The notes under the pieces: generated by a model
Seen by the model: only the letters and a program-made list of their open reading frames with translations
The model's database searches: none
What the model was told of the DNA's origin: nothing
Position numbers and translations under genes: made by a program
Origin: Allacma fusca
Taxonomy: Eukaryota > Arthropoda > Collembola > Symphypleona > Sminthuridae
Length of the DNA stretch: 64,000 bases
Direction: 5' to 3'
Assembly (NCBI GenBank): GCA_947179485.1
Contig: OX359248.1
Coordinates: 25,863,378-25,927,377 of the forward strand
Shown here: in pieces, positions 63,208-64,000 of the stretch
How positions within the stretch are numbered: position 1 is the stretch's first letter
Layout: every line of letters begins with the position of its first letter

Positions 63208-64000
63208 TCACGCTCTCATGATTGTGAAGGCTTTCTTCGTTAGCTTATTGGAATTTACTTGCATTCCTAAGATGTACATCTCAATAGAATTTTGGAGCTT
63301 GACTTGACCCATCATGACTCGTTCACAAATTCGCTTCAATTCTGGTAAGCCATAACGCTCAGCAGCCACAATTAGCTGACCCGCCAGGTCAAGAAGGTTC
63401 TCCACCTTTCCTGTGTAAATGTAGCGGAGCATCTCTTCAACAGTCTCAGCACTGATGTCGTCATCAATGTGAATCACGGTTGGCATTGGAAAAGGACCGG
63501 AAGGATCCGACCCAGTTTCATTTATCAAATTACCACTCGTATTGAGCAGAGTTTCGTTATAAATCAGAGCAGAGAAAACAGGGCTTGTTGCTAAATACAG
63601 TTGAATTCAATGCATAGAAAAGGAATGTACATAATTACACTTGAGAACATACTATAAAATCAACCTGTAATGAACCACCCATATGTAAACACATAACTCA
63701 AAAAAACTTACAAAAGTGACATTAATTAAAAGAACTCACTTGCAAGGATGATGCGATGTGCAGGGAAATCTTCATTCCCTACTCGAAGGTACATATCAGT
63801 GTACTTGTCATCATTGAGCATGCTATTTGTGTGTCTGATAAATGGAGGCCGAACATTGCCAAAGGACTTTGAGCTGATTTCAGACAGTAATTCCTCGTTA
63901 CAATTTTCATTATTTGAGAATTGGGGATCATTAGGATAGTAAGCCATAATGAGGAACCGTAGAGACAAATCATCTTTCCCTTCACCAATTCTGGCCGTCA
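63208..64000 (-). CDS. BTB-domain protein, 3' part (cut by window edge)
   Basis: Two exons seen: >64000-63740 and 63590-63208. The upstream exon runs off the window and begins in a region that should be MATH-like (ARIGEGKDDLSLRFLIMAYY). The BTB starts DKYTDMYLRVGNEDFPAHRI and continues past the intron: TSPVFSALIY, VEEMLRYIYTGKV, AERYGLPELKRICE, KLTKKAFTIMRA. It is a paralogue of the gene at 40537-42072: the intron in the BTB sits at the same place and phase. As there, the stop (GCG TGA GT) overlaps a donor-like GTGAGT. It is probably an adaptor for CUL3-type ligases. Confidence 0.88.

Noticed and set aside
1-64000. CRISPR arrays, bacterial operons, rRNA or complete tRNA genes
   Set aside because: None seen; the window is intron-rich animal DNA.

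Overview
This window is nuclear DNA from an animal. It has many GT-AG introns, mostly 70-300 bp, AT-rich spacers and dense small transposons. The gene set (axonemal dynein, CUL1-like cullin, BAG6, MATH/BTB, F-box, clip of secreted proteases and inhibitors) and the Ty3-type retrotransposon point to an arthropod. A springtail-like basal hexapod is my best guess, but that rests on general character and is not proven. All exon structures below were assembled by hand from reading frame, splice signals and phase; each spliced total is a whole number of codons.

Layout. 1-7644 (+): last 20 exons of an outer-arm axonemal dynein heavy chain of the DNAH5/DNAH8 type, open at the left edge. 8241-11667 (-): a nine-exon secreted protein that joins a sushi-like module, an S1 protease and a CAP domain. 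12439-12862: a MITE. 14429-23783 (-): a complete Ty3/gypsy-type LTR retrotransposon with nearly identical LTRs and a 4-bp target duplication. Its gag and an extra zinc-knuckle ORF in the usual env position are open, but pol carries four in-frame stops. 23784-27725: intergenic, no gene seen. 27726-31669 (+): a CUL1-like gene with ten intact exons that stops before the RBX1-binding and neddylation part. 31886-32412 and 33923-34089: two MITEs with 8-bp target duplications.

35226-35963 and 38175-38903 (-): two related secreted proteins that I read as single-domain beta/gamma-crystallins, each with two Ca-binding signatures. 40537-42072 (-): a MATH-like/BTB protein with an apparent signal peptide. 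45033-46653 (+): an unrecognised basic, Ser/Lys-rich protein. 47761-49516 (+): F-box protein. 50111-50606 (-): His-rich secreted Kazal inhibitor. 52756-53994 (-): unrecognised secreted protein. 55756-60165 (-): BAG6 complete in ten exons. 63208-64000 (-): a second BTB protein, cut by the right edge.

Several genes belong to ubiquitin pathways (CUL1-like, F-box, two BTB, BAG6), which may be chance. The most unusual items are the sushi-S1-CAP fusion, the paired secreted beta/gamma-crystallins, the truncated CUL1, the retrotransposon with broken pol but open gag and zinc-knuckle ORF, and the strand-composition switch upstream of BAG6.
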